From: JANMMJ01 sp964543235
GTDB lineage: Bacteria; Pseudomonadota; Alphaproteobacteria; Rhizobiales; Aestuariivirgaceae
DNA length: 6,708 nt
Direction of reading: 5' to 3'
Assembly (NCBI GenBank): GCA_964543235.1
Contig: CAZIXE010000113.1
Coordinates: forward strand, 1-6,708
A program made the translations under genes and the position numbers. A model generated the notes under the pieces. It was not told the origin of the DNA. It saw only the letters and a list, made by a program, of their open reading frames with translations, and did not search any database. This document shows, piece by piece, positions 1 through 5,842 of this stretch. Position 1 is the first letter of the stretch. Every line of letters begins with the position of its first letter.

Positions 1-185
1 ACCGCTCGGAGCGCATCCGCACCTACAATTTCCCGCAGGGACGCGTCACCGACCACCGTATCAACCTGACGCTCTACAAGCTCGACCAGGTAATGGAGGG
101 GCCGGCCCTCGATGAGCTGGTGCAGGCGCTCGTCACCGAGCACCAGGCGGCATTGCTGGCCGGCCTCGAAGCCGATGCCGCCTGA
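1..185 (+). CDS. prfA: Peptide chain release factor 1 (RF1), C-terminal fragment
   Basis: This is the last 60 codons of prfA, cut by the left edge; the reading frame begins at base 3 and ends with TGA at 183-185. RF1 recognises UAA and UAG in the ribosomal A site and triggers release of the finished protein. The visible part begins with RSERIRTYNFPQGRVTDHRI, the highly conserved block just after the GGQ loop in bacterial class-1 release factors, followed by NLTLYKLDQVMEG and the usual acidic, Ala/Leu-rich C-terminal helix. The GGQ motif and the PxT codon-recognition motif lie outside the window. RF1 and RF2 share much of this region; RF1 is preferred because prmC follows directly, as in many proteobacteria (prfA-prmC), and because NLTLYKLDQVMEG is the RF1 form. 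The gene overlaps prmC by 11 bp, so the two are probably translated together. Confidence 0.95.
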   Translation, partial: RSERIRTYNFPQGRVTDHRINLTLYKLDQVMEGPALDELVQALVTEHQAALLAGLEADAA

Positions 186-1026
186 GCGGCTGGATGTCCT
201 GCTGCGCCACGCCCAGGAGCAACTCGCAGCCGCCGGCATCGAGACCGCGCGGCTCGACGCCAGGCTGCTGCTGCAGGCGGCGGCGGGGCTGCGGTATGAG
301 GCGATCATCGCCGACCCCGCGCAGACCGTGTCCGACGCGGTGTGCCGGCGGTTTGCGACGCTGCTGGAGCGGCGGCGGCGGCGCGAGCCGGTCGCGCGCA
401 TCCTCGGCGAGCGCGAGTTCTTCGGGCGCCGTCTGCAGCTGACGCCGGCCACGCTCGATCCGCGGCCCGATACCGAAACGCTGGTCGAGGAGGCGCTCCG
501 CCTGCTGCCGGCCGGCCGGCCCGCCACCGTCCTCGATCTCGGCACCGGGACCGGCGCGATCGTCATCGCGCTCCTCGGTGAGCGGCCCCTGGCCAGCGGG
601 GTTGCCACCGACCTCGCGCCCGAGGCCCTGGCCGTGGCACGGGCCAACGCCGAGAGGCACGGCGTTCTGGCCAGGCTCGCGCTCGTGCAGGCTGACTGGT
701 ACGAGGGGATTGGCGGGCGCTTCGACCTCATCGTGTCGAACCCGCCCTATATCCGCGATGGCGATATCGCGACGCTCACACCGGAAGTGAGAGAGCATGA
801 CCCGCGCGCCGCGCTGGCAGGTGGCGCAGACGGGCTCGATGCCTATCGGGACATCGCCGCGGGCGCTCGCCGCCATCTGCAGCCGGGAGGCCATGTCGCG
901 GTCGAGATCGGGGCCGGACAGGCGCCCGACGTCGCCGTCCTGTTCAGGAGTCAGGGCCTGGGATGCGTGGCCCGCCGAGCGGACCTCGCCGGACACATCC
1001 GGGTCCTGACATTTGCGCAGATGTAA
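175..1026 (+). CDS. prmC: Peptide chain release factor N5-glutamine methyltransferase
   Basis: PrmC (HemK) uses S-adenosylmethionine to methylate the glutamine of the GGQ motif in RF1 and RF2, which speeds peptide release. The 283-residue product matches the usual family length of about 275-290. The N-terminal helical domain (about residues 1-90) binds the release factor. The Rossmann methyltransferase domain follows, with SAM-binding motif I DLGTGTG at 121-127 and the catalytic NPPY at 179-182, the signature of N5-glutamine/N6-adenine methyltransferases. DPR (about 209-211) and the terminal DLAGHIRVL are also typical. I chose the ATG at 175 (MPPERLDVLL) because it gives the normal length and an 11-bp overlap with prfA; the frame stays open upstream to 112, but those residues (MSWCRRSS...) are an out-of-frame reading of prfA. 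No clear Shine-Dalgarno sequence is needed if translation is coupled to prfA. The stop is TAA at 1024-1026, and no T-tailed terminator hairpin follows. Confidence 0.96.
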   Translation: MPPERLDVLLRHAQEQLAAAGIETARLDARLLLQAAAGLRYEAIIADPAQTVSDAVCRRFATLLERRRRREPVARILGEREFFGRRLQLTPATLDPRPDTETLVEEALRLLPAGRPATVLDLGTGTGAIVIALLGERPLASGVATDLAPEALAVARANAERHGVLARLALVQADWYEGIGGRFDLIVSNPPYIRDGDIATLTPEVREHDPRAALAGGADGLDAYRDIAAGARRHLQPGGHVAVEIGAGQAPDVAVLFRSQGLGCVARRADLAGHIRVLTFAQM

Positions 1027-1060
1027 CTTAACCTTTGTGGGCCGTGCGTTAAAATAAGAG

Positions 1061-1089
1061 TTGGAAAGCGCCGTAACCTTCGCTATGTA
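1061..1089 (+). promoter_or_regulatory. Candidate sigma-70-type promoter for the DUF4167 gene
   Basis: TTGGAA at 1061-1066 and TATGTA at 1084-1089 are separated by exactly 17 bp and sit in one of the less GC-rich patches of the window. The context (GTTGGAA ... GCTATGTAGG) resembles the alphaproteobacterial housekeeping pattern CTTGAC-N17-CTATAT. A start site would be expected near 1096, about 280 bp before the DUF4167 ATG. This was read by eye; a second element, TAAAAT at 1050-1055, lacks a good -35 partner. Transcription could also arrive from prmC by read-through. Confidence 0.4.
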
Positions 1090-1145
1090 GGAATCGGTAA
1101 TACTTTCTGCCTTGCGATTTGCGCTACGGCAGGGTGTTGGGGAGC

Positions 1146-1158
1146 GGGCTTCGAGCCC
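1146..1158 (+). repeat. Short inverted repeat (GGGCT-TCG-AGCCC)
   Basis: A perfect 5-bp stem closes a 3-base TCG loop, 120 bp after the prmC stop and about 50 bp after the predicted transcription start of the DUF4167 leader. No T-tract follows (AGCATGTTC), so it is not a convincing prmC terminator. It may be a structural element of the leader RNA, or chance. Confidence 0.3.
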
Positions 1159-1270
1159 AGCATGTTCACGACATTCGCGATGCAGCGCAGTTGATCTGAC
1201 GGTGAGCCTTGGGCCAAGGGCAGCTGTCGGCGAAAGACACCTACCACACCAAAGGTTTTGTTTTGAAAGG

Positions 1271-1322
1271 GCTCTGTTGAAGAGCATTCAGTTTGAGGTA
1301 CAGGGCGGGCCGCAGTGCCCGC
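1271..1322 (+). repeat. Two adjacent stem-loops in the DUF4167 leader
   Basis: GCTCT-gttga-AGAGC at 1271-1285 (5-bp stem, 5-base loop) is followed by GCGGGC-cgcagt-GCCCGC at 1305-1322 (6-bp all-G/C stem, 6-base loop). The loop bases CGCAG (1311-1315) can alternatively pair with CTGCG at 1331-1335, so two exclusive folds are possible. The pair lies 55-107 bp before the start codon and does not cover the weak ribosome binding site near 1367-1371. This fits a structured leader, but no function can be assigned from one sequence. Confidence 0.35.
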
Positions 1323-1377
1323 GCGGGCGGCTGCGTGGCCACCGCAAAGCTTCGTGTGACAAGAAAACAGGCATCCC

Positions 1378-2151
1378 ATGAGACCCAATCAGCACAGCAA
1401 ACGTTCGCGCGGGCGTAGCCGTCATCGTGGCAGCAGCAGCGGTGGTGGTGGCGGCAATCCCCTGAGCCGCGTTTACGAGAGCAACGGGCCGGATGTGAAG
1501 GTCAGGGGCACGGCCCAGACCATCGCCGAGAAGTACCTCCAGCTTGGCCGCGACGCGCAGGCGGCCGGCGACAACGTGATGTCTGAAAGCTATTTTCAGC
1601 ACGCGGAGCACTATCTGCGGATCCTGGCGGCGGCACAGGCCTACAATCAGCAAATGCAGCAGCAGTACCGCCGCCCGGGCGACGATTTCGAAGACGATGA
1701 TGGCGATGACAGTGGTGACGGCGAGACAGCCGAGGAAACCGCCGCCGCGGCCGAAGGCGCCGAGCAGCCGGCGGTTGCCGGTTCCTTTGGCGGCGAGGCC
1801 GAGGAGCGCCAGCCGCAGCCGCAACAGCAGCGCGAGTTCAGGTCGCGGGACCGCGATCGCGACCGCGGCCGCTATCCTGACCGGCAGCGCCATGACAGAG
1901 GCCGCGACCAGCAGGAACAGCCACGCGAACCGCAGGCACTTGCCTCCGGGAGTGATCAGCCGGCCGCCGAAGGCCAGGCGGCTGCGGCATCGGGAGACTC
2001 GGGCTGGGAGGCGCCGTCCTTCCTGCGCAAGCCTTCGGGCAACGGCGCCGCGAGGCCGCGGCCCGACCGGCGGCCGCGCCGGGAGCAGGGCGAGGGCGGC
2101 GAAGCACCGGCCGGCGAGGCAGTGGCGGTCGAGGCGCCGCAGGGCGAATAA
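1378..2151 (+). CDS. DUF4167 domain protein (probable RNA-associated protein)
   Basis: This 257-residue protein has a basic N-terminus (residues 1-18, RGRSRHRG-like), a glycine run at 22-26, then the conserved DUF4167 block: NPLSRVYESNGPDVKVRG at 27-44 and a helical part at about 45-88 containing AEKYLQLGRDAQAAGD and YFQHAEHYLRI. The rest is low complexity and probably disordered: Gln-rich at 90-96, acidic at 102-119, Arg/Asp repeats at 155-176 (RDRDRDRGR), and a basic tail with WEAPSFLRKP at about 210-219. DUF4167 proteins are near-universal in Hyphomicrobiales and have no established activity that I can state; the Arg/Gly and Arg/Asp tracts suggest RNA or ribosome binding, which is inference. 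The ATG at 1378 starts the conserved MRPNQ sequence; its Shine-Dalgarno (ACAGG, 1367-1371) is weak. It follows prmC after 351 bp and converges on the formate/nitrite channel gene with abutting stop codons. Confidence 0.9.
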   Translation: MRPNQHSKRSRGRSRHRGSSSGGGGGNPLSRVYESNGPDVKVRGTAQTIAEKYLQLGRDAQAAGDNVMSESYFQHAEHYLRILAAAQAYNQQMQQQYRRPGDDFEDDDGDDSGDGETAEETAAAAEGAEQPAVAGSFGGEAEERQPQPQQQREFRSRDRDRDRGRYPDRQRHDRGRDQQEQPREPQALASGSDQPAAEGQAAAASGDSGWEAPSFLRKPSGNGAARPRPDRRPRREQGEGGEAPAGEAVAVEAPQGE

Positions 2152-2955
2152 TCAGCCGGGCCGCGACTTCCGGTAGGCCAGCCAGTAGGTGAGAGCGACG
2201 CCGCCGGCGCCGCCTGCGATGTTGCCCAGCGTGACCGGCACAAGATTGCCGGCCAAGCCGGCGGGGGAGACCTGTGCGCCGGCCAGCCAGCCGGCCGGGA
2301 TCAGATACATGTTGGCGATCGAGTGTTCGAGGCCGAGCAGCACGAAGCTCGCTATCGGGAAGATGATGCACAGAATCTTGCCGGCCGCCGTCCTCGCCGC
2401 GAAGGTCAGCCAGACCGCCAGGCAGACCAGGGCATTGCAGAGAACACCGCGTGCGAAGGCTTCGGTGAAGCCGAGGGCGACCTTGCTCTCAGCAATTCGC
2501 GCCACGACGCCACCCATCGGCCCGGCAAGGCTTCCGGAGAGCGCAAACAACACGGCGATGGCGAGAGCGCCCGCGAAATTGCCGGCAAAGGACACGATCC
2601 AGTTGCGCAGCAGCGCACCAAGCGAAACGCGGCGATCGACCCAGGCCATGACGATCAGCGCATTGCCGGTGAACAGCTCGGCACCGCCGACAATGACCAG
2701 GATCAGGCCCAGCGAGAACACCACGCCGCCGAGGAAGCGGGCCGGGCCGAAGGCCGGATCGACCCCCGCCATGACGGCCGTGTAGGCGGCGGCGCCGAAT
2801 GCGATGAAGGCGCCGGCCAGACACGCAAGGGTGAGGAGCTGGACCAAGGGCAGACCGGCCTTGGCCACGCCCGATGCTTCGATCAGGCGTGCCACCTCGG
2901 CGGGGCGGTAGGCATCAAGCCCCGTCGGATTGCCGGGATCGAGGTGCTGTTCCAC
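2152..2955 (-). CDS. FocA/NirC-family formate/nitrite transporter
   Basis: The 267-residue product is an inner-membrane protein of the formate/nitrite transporter (FNT) family, pentameric channels for formate, nitrite, hydrosulfide or similar small anions. Six membrane segments are visible (about 36-61, 71-88, 114-139, 162-187, 193-207, 237-262). Family marks include GGAELFTGN (90-98, omega loop after TM2), NWIVSFAGN (118-126), LCNALVCLAVW (172-182), GLEHSIANMYLIP (208-220) and VTLGNIAGG (241-249). The central-pore histidine (H211, matching FocA H209) and its lysine partner (K158, matching K156) are both present, so the channel should work. The start is GTG at 2955-2953; GAGG lies about 8 bases upstream, and the next Met (62) would remove TM1. 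It begins 17 bp after the mmsB stop on the same strand, so it is probably the last gene of the sugar-transporter operon. The substrate cannot be read from the sequence. Confidence 0.92.
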   Translation of the reverse strand: MEQHLDPGNPTGLDAYRPAEVARLIEASGVAKAGLPLVQLLTLACLAGAFIAFGAAAYTAVMAGVDPAFGPARFLGGVVFSLGLILVIVGGAELFTGNALIVMAWVDRRVSLGALLRNWIVSFAGNFAGALAIAVLFALSGSLAGPMGGVVARIAESKVALGFTEAFARGVLCNALVCLAVWLTFAARTAAGKILCIIFPIASFVLLGLEHSIANMYLIPAGWLAGAQVSPAGLAGNLVPVTLGNIAGGAGGVALTYWLAYRKSRPG

Positions 2956-2972
2956 GCAACCGCCTCGCCGGC

Positions 2973-4163
2973 TCAGGCCTTGTTCTTGTAATAGACGTCG
3001 AGGAACACGGCGAGCAGCAGCACCACCCCCTTGATGACCTGCTGCAGGTCGATGCCGATTCCCATGATCGACATGCCGTTGTTCATGACGCCCATGAGAA
3101 AGGCGCCGATCACCGCACCGATCACCTTGCCGACACCGCCGGTCGTCGCCGCGCCACCGATGAAGCAGGCAGCGATCACGTCGAGTTCAAAACCGAGGCC
3201 CGCCTTGGGGGTCGCCACGTTGAGGCGGGCGGCGAAGATCAATCCGGCCAGCGCCGCCAGCGCTCCCATGATGACGAAGATCGAGAAGGTCAGGCGCTCG
3301 GTGCTGATGCCTGACAGCTTGGCCGCCTTCTCGTTGCCGCCCATGGCATAGACGCGCCGGCCGAAAGTGGTGCGGGTCGTGATGAAGACGAACAGGGTGA
3401 TGAGGGCGAACATGACGATGAGCACGTTCGGCAGGCCCTTGTAGCGGGCCATGAGGAAGCTGAAGCCCAAGAATGCCACGGCGATGAGGGCGTTCCGCGC
3501 ATAGAAGATCGCATCCGGCTCCTCGGCGAGGCCATGCTCCTGCTGGTTCCGCCGCTCCCGGAAATTGAAGTAGATGATGACCGCGGTCACCACGGCGCCG
3601 ATGATGAGGGCGAGGACATTGAACGAGGCGCCGCCGAAGGGGTCGGGGATATAGCCCGAACTCAGCAGCTGGAATTCCTTGGGGAAGGGCCCTACCGAAG
3701 CGCCGCCCAGCACGGTGAGCGCCAGGCCCTTGAAGATCAGCATGCCGGCCAGGGTCACGATGAAGGCAGGGATCTTGTAGAAGGCGACGAAATAGCCCTG
3801 CAGGCCGCCGATGGCGGCACCCAGCGCCAGGCAGGCAATCACCGACAGGAAGGGATCGAACTTGTAGGTCACCATCATGACCGCGGCGACGGCGCCGATG
3901 AAGCCCGAAACCGATCCGACGGAGAGGTCGATGTGACCGGCCACGATGATCAGCAGCATGCCCAGAGCCATGATCACGATGTAGCTGTTCTGCAGGATGA
4001 TGTTGGTCATGTTGACCGGCATGAACAGCGTGCCGCTGGTGGTGAACTGGAAGAACACCATGATGGCCAGCAGCGACAGCAGCAGGGCATAATCGCGAAT
4101 GTGGGCCTTGACGAAGCGAAGCAGCTCGTGCCCGGCCTGGGCCTGGGTGGTCAACTCGGTCAT
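2973..4163 (-). CDS. mmsB: Multiple monosaccharide ABC transporter permease (GguB type)
   Basis: The 396-residue inner-membrane subunit forms the translocation path of a monosaccharide importer, probably as a homodimer on MmsA. It belongs to the BPD_transp_2 (RbsC/XylH) family. I see about ten hydrophobic segments between residues 26 and 391. Diagnostic motifs are AGHIDLSVGSVSGF (75-88), the cytoplasmic coupling loop YAMGGNEKAAKLSGI (272-286), and FIGGAATTGGVGKVIGA (334-350) followed by MGVMNNGMSIMG. At nearly 400 residues it is longer than RbsC (about 320). The extra length includes a charged loop at about 202-222 (RERRNQQEHGLAEEPDAI), usual in the MmsB/GguB/XylH subgroup. The ATG at 4163-4161 follows the mmsA TGA by a single base (TGAAATG), which suggests translational coupling. 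The FNT gene follows 17 bp downstream. By family, expected sugars are glucose, galactose, xylose or arabinose. Confidence 0.95.
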   Translation of the reverse strand: MTELTTQAQAGHELLRFVKAHIRDYALLLSLLAIMVFFQFTTSGTLFMPVNMTNIILQNSYIVIMALGMLLIIVAGHIDLSVGSVSGFIGAVAAVMMVTYKFDPFLSVIACLALGAAIGGLQGYFVAFYKIPAFIVTLAGMLIFKGLALTVLGGASVGPFPKEFQLLSSGYIPDPFGGASFNVLALIIGAVVTAVIIYFNFRERRNQQEHGLAEEPDAIFYARNALIAVAFLGFSFLMARYKGLPNVLIVMFALITLFVFITTRTTFGRRVYAMGGNEKAAKLSGISTERLTFSIFVIMGALAALAGLIFAARLNVATPKAGLGFELDVIAACFIGGAATTGGVGKVIGAVIGAFLMGVMNNGMSIMGIGIDLQQVIKGVVLLLAVFLDVYYKNKA

Positions 4164-4164
4164 T

Positions 4165-5694
4165 TCAGCCCTCCCACGATTTCATGATGGCGCGCATGAT
4201 GTTTTCCTGCGTCGCCTCCCTGGCCGGCATCTCGGCGACGAAGCGGCCCTCGTTCATGACATAGATGCGGTCGGAGATGCCGAGGAGCTCGGGCATCTCC
4301 GACGAGATGACGACGATCGCCTTGCCTTCCTCGGCGAGCTTGTTGATCAGGCCATAGATCTCGTACTTGGCGCCGACGTCGATGCCGCGCGTCGGCTCGT
4401 CGAGGATCAGCACCTCGGGCCCCGCGAACAGCCATTTCGACAGCACCACTTTCTGCTGGTTGCCGCCCGACAGGTTGACGGTGGTCTGGTAGACCCCCGA
4501 GCAGCGGATCGCCAGATCCTTGCGATACCGGTTGGCGACGGAGAGTTCCTTCAGGTCGTCGATGACGCCGCGGCTGGCCACATCCTCGAGATTGGCGAGG
4601 GTCACATTGTGCTTGATGTGGTCGATCAGCACCAGGCCGAAGGTCTTGCGGTCCTCGGTGACATAGGCGAGGCCGGCAGCCATCGCCCTCGGGATCGTGC
4701 TGACATCGGCGGGCTTGCCATGCATCAGCACCTCGCCGGTGATCTTCTGGCCGTAGGCGCGGCCGAACAGCGACATGGCGAATTCGGTGCGGCCCGAACC
4801 CATGAGGCCGGCAATGCCGACCACTTCGCCCTTGCGGGCGGTGAGGTTGACGCCCTTGATGATCTGCCGGTCGCTGTGCTGGGGATGATGGACGCGCCAG
4901 TCCCTGACCTCGAGGATCGGCTCGCCGATCGTGGCATGGCGCGGCGGGTAGCGGTCGGTCAGCTCGCGGCCGACCATGGCCTTGATGATGCGATCCTCGC
5001 TCACCTTGGCGGTGTGGGTGTCGAGCGTGTCGACGGTCTTGCCGTCGCGGATGACGGTGATGCGGTCGGCAACCTTGAGGACCTCGTTGAGCTTGTGGGT
5101 GATGAGGATCGAGGAGATGCCCTGGGCCTTAAATTCCTTGAGAAGGGCGAGGAGGGCATTGGAATCGGTCTCGTTGAGGCTCGAGGTCGGTTCATCGAGA
5201 ATCAGCAGCTTGACCTTCTTGTTGAGCGCCTTGGCGATCTCGACGAGCTGCTGCTTGCCGGTGCCGATATTGGTGATGAGGGTGTTGGGGTGCTCCTTGA
5301 GCCCCACCTTGCGAAGCAGTTCCTGGGTGCGGCGGAAGGTTTCGAACCAGTCGATCACCCCGTTCCTGGCGCGCTCATGGCCGAGAAAGATGTTCTCGGC
5401 AATGGACAAGAGCGGCACCAGGGCCAGCTCCTGGTGGATGATGATGATCCCGGTCGCCTCGCTGTCGGGGATGCCGGCAAACTTGCGTTCGGCGCCTTCG
5501 AAATAGATTTCGCCGTCATAGGTGCCATGGGGATAGACGCCGGAGAGCACCTTCATCAGTGTCGACTTGCCGGCGCCGTTCTCGCCGACCACGGCATGGA
5601 TCTCGGCCGGCAAGACCGAAAGATTGACGTCCGTCAGCGCCTTGACGCCCGGAAACGTCTTGGTGATGCTGCGCATCTCCAGAATGGGCTGCAT
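4165..5694 (-). CDS. mmsA: Multiple monosaccharide ABC transporter ATP-binding protein (GguA type)
   Basis: This 509-residue protein carries two fused ATPase domains and powers sugar import through MmsB from the cytoplasmic side. Domain 1 (about 1-245) has Walker A GENGAGKST (37-45), Q-loop Q88, Walker B LLILDEPT (163-170) and H-loop H200, but its signature is degenerate (IGTGKQQ, 143-149, instead of LSGGQ). Domain 2 (about 258-505) has a degenerate Walker A (GLMGSGRTE, 296-304, Lys replaced by Arg), an intact LSGGNQQK signature (408-415), Walker B VLILDEPT (428-435) and Ser instead of His at the H-loop (VISSEMPE). This asymmetry is the family norm (RbsA, XylG, GguA), leaving one complete ATP site. 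The N-terminus MQPILEMRSITKTFPGVKAL matches GguA closely. The start is ATG at 5694-5692, after GGGAGGAGC; the spacing is short (GGAGG ends three bases before ATG), but Met7 would be too far. The symbol mmsA is also used for methylmalonate-semialdehyde dehydrogenase, which this is not. Confidence 0.97.
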   Translation of the reverse strand: MQPILEMRSITKTFPGVKALTDVNLSVLPAEIHAVVGENGAGKSTLMKVLSGVYPHGTYDGEIYFEGAERKFAGIPDSEATGIIIIHQELALVPLLSIAENIFLGHERARNGVIDWFETFRRTQELLRKVGLKEHPNTLITNIGTGKQQLVEIAKALNKKVKLLILDEPTSSLNETDSNALLALLKEFKAQGISSILITHKLNEVLKVADRITVIRDGKTVDTLDTHTAKVSEDRIIKAMVGRELTDRYPPRHATIGEPILEVRDWRVHHPQHSDRQIIKGVNLTARKGEVVGIAGLMGSGRTEFAMSLFGRAYGQKITGEVLMHGKPADVSTIPRAMAAGLAYVTEDRKTFGLVLIDHIKHNVTLANLEDVASRGVIDDLKELSVANRYRKDLAIRCSGVYQTTVNLSGGNQQKVVLSKWLFAGPEVLILDEPTRGIDVGAKYEIYGLINKLAEEGKAIVVISSEMPELLGISDRIYVMNEGRFVAEMPAREATQENIMRAIMKSWEG

Positions 5695-5738
5695 GCTCCT
5701 CCCGCCCGCAGAAAGCCCTCACCCGATGATCTTGTCGC

Positions 5739-5755
5739 GCCGGGCCTCTCCCGGC
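5739..5755 (-). repeat. Second stem-loop before mmsA
   Basis: GCCGGG at 5739-5744 and CCCGGC at 5750-5755 form a perfect 6-bp stem around a 5-base loop. It lies about 37 bp downstream (minus strand) of the larger hairpin and about 45 bp before the mmsA start. There is no T-tract. It does not cover the mmsA ribosome binding site. Confidence 0.5.
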
Positions 5756-5792
5756 AACTCATTTTCGCGAGACGGCCCGCCCTGCGCCATGC

Positions 5793-5820
5793 GCGTCCCC
5801 GGCCGCGAGACCGGGGACGC
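5793..5820 (-). repeat. Perfect 10-bp stem-loop after chvE
   Basis: GCGTCCCCGG at 5793-5802 and CCGGGGACGC at 5811-5820 are exact reverse complements around an 8-base loop. The stem lies 22 bp past the chvE stop. It is nearly all G/C and the most stable simple hairpin I found outside coding sequence. Downstream on the minus strand the sequence is GCATGGCGCAGGGC, with no T-run. It is therefore more likely an mRNA-stabilising or partial-attenuation structure than an intrinsic terminator. Confidence 0.7.
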
Positions 5821-5842
5821 CCGCTATCGCTTCACCTCAGGC

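Larger units (their letters stand above)
1027..1377 (+). other. 351-bp intergenic region / probable 5' leader of the DUF4167 gene
   Basis: No convincing protein gene lies here. The stretch is less G/C-biased than its surroundings, especially 1027-1130 and 1240-1300. It holds a candidate sigma-70-type promoter (1061-1089) and three short perfect inverted repeats: GGGCT/AGCCC at 1146-1158, GCTCT/AGAGC at 1271-1285 and GCGGGC/GCCCGC at 1305-1322. None has a T-run after it, so none looks like an intrinsic terminator. If the promoter is real, the DUF4167 transcript has an untranslated leader of roughly 280 nt, long for this group, or the region encodes a small RNA. I do not recognise it as a known RNA family. 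The two frames open across it (plus 1112-1381, minus 1083-1388) look like chance. Confidence 0.6.
5695..5842 (-). promoter_or_regulatory. chvE-mmsA intercistronic spacer
   Basis: The 148-bp spacer is the only sizeable gap in the minus-strand operon. Read on the transcribed strand, it holds a strong 10-bp stem-loop, a second 6-bp stem-loop, then the purine-rich GGGAGGAG ribosome binding site of mmsA. Neither hairpin is followed by a T-tract. Binding-protein genes are usually expressed far above their permease genes, and hairpins in this position (as in malE-malF) protect the upstream mRNA from 3' decay; that role is inferred here by analogy. Confidence 0.6.

Noticed and set aside
1028..1052. 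TTAAC...GTTAA inverted repeat considered as a CtrA site.
   Set aside because: The CtrA consensus needs TTAA-N7-TTAA; here the spacing between the TTAA cores is 17 bases.
133..1287. A 384-codon open frame on the minus strand opposite prmC.
   Set aside because: It is antisense to an intact prmC with both catalytic motifs, has an Arg/Gly/Pro-rich translation, and no family features.
1112..1381. An 89-codon plus-strand frame in the leader whose TGA overlaps the DUF4167 ATG (ATGA), a possible leader peptide.
   Set aside because: It starts with TTG, has no Shine-Dalgarno sequence, and its composition looks random. The ATGA overlap alone is weak evidence.
1083..1388. A 101-codon minus-strand frame in the leader.
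   Set aside because: No ribosome binding site or recognisable domain; it overlaps the DUF4167 start and the candidate promoter.
2189..2991. Plus-strand frames of about 198 and 222 codons opposite the FNT gene.
   Set aside because: Their translations are Ala/Arg/Pro- or Glu/Gly/His-rich shadows of a gene with clear membrane segments and FNT motifs.
3534..4187. A 217-codon plus-strand frame opposite mmsB.
   Set aside because: It is His/Gln/Asp/Gly-rich, the usual mirror of hydrophobic permease codons, with no domain.
4165..5694. Degenerate signature (domain 1) and degenerate Walker A (domain 2) of MmsA considered as inactivating mutations.
   Set aside because: The same asymmetric pattern is normal in fused sugar ATPases such as RbsA, XylG and GguA.
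5793..5820. The chvE 3' hairpin considered as an intrinsic terminator ending the operon after chvE.
   Set aside because: No T-run follows on the transcribed strand, and mmsA and mmsB lack any other visible promoter.
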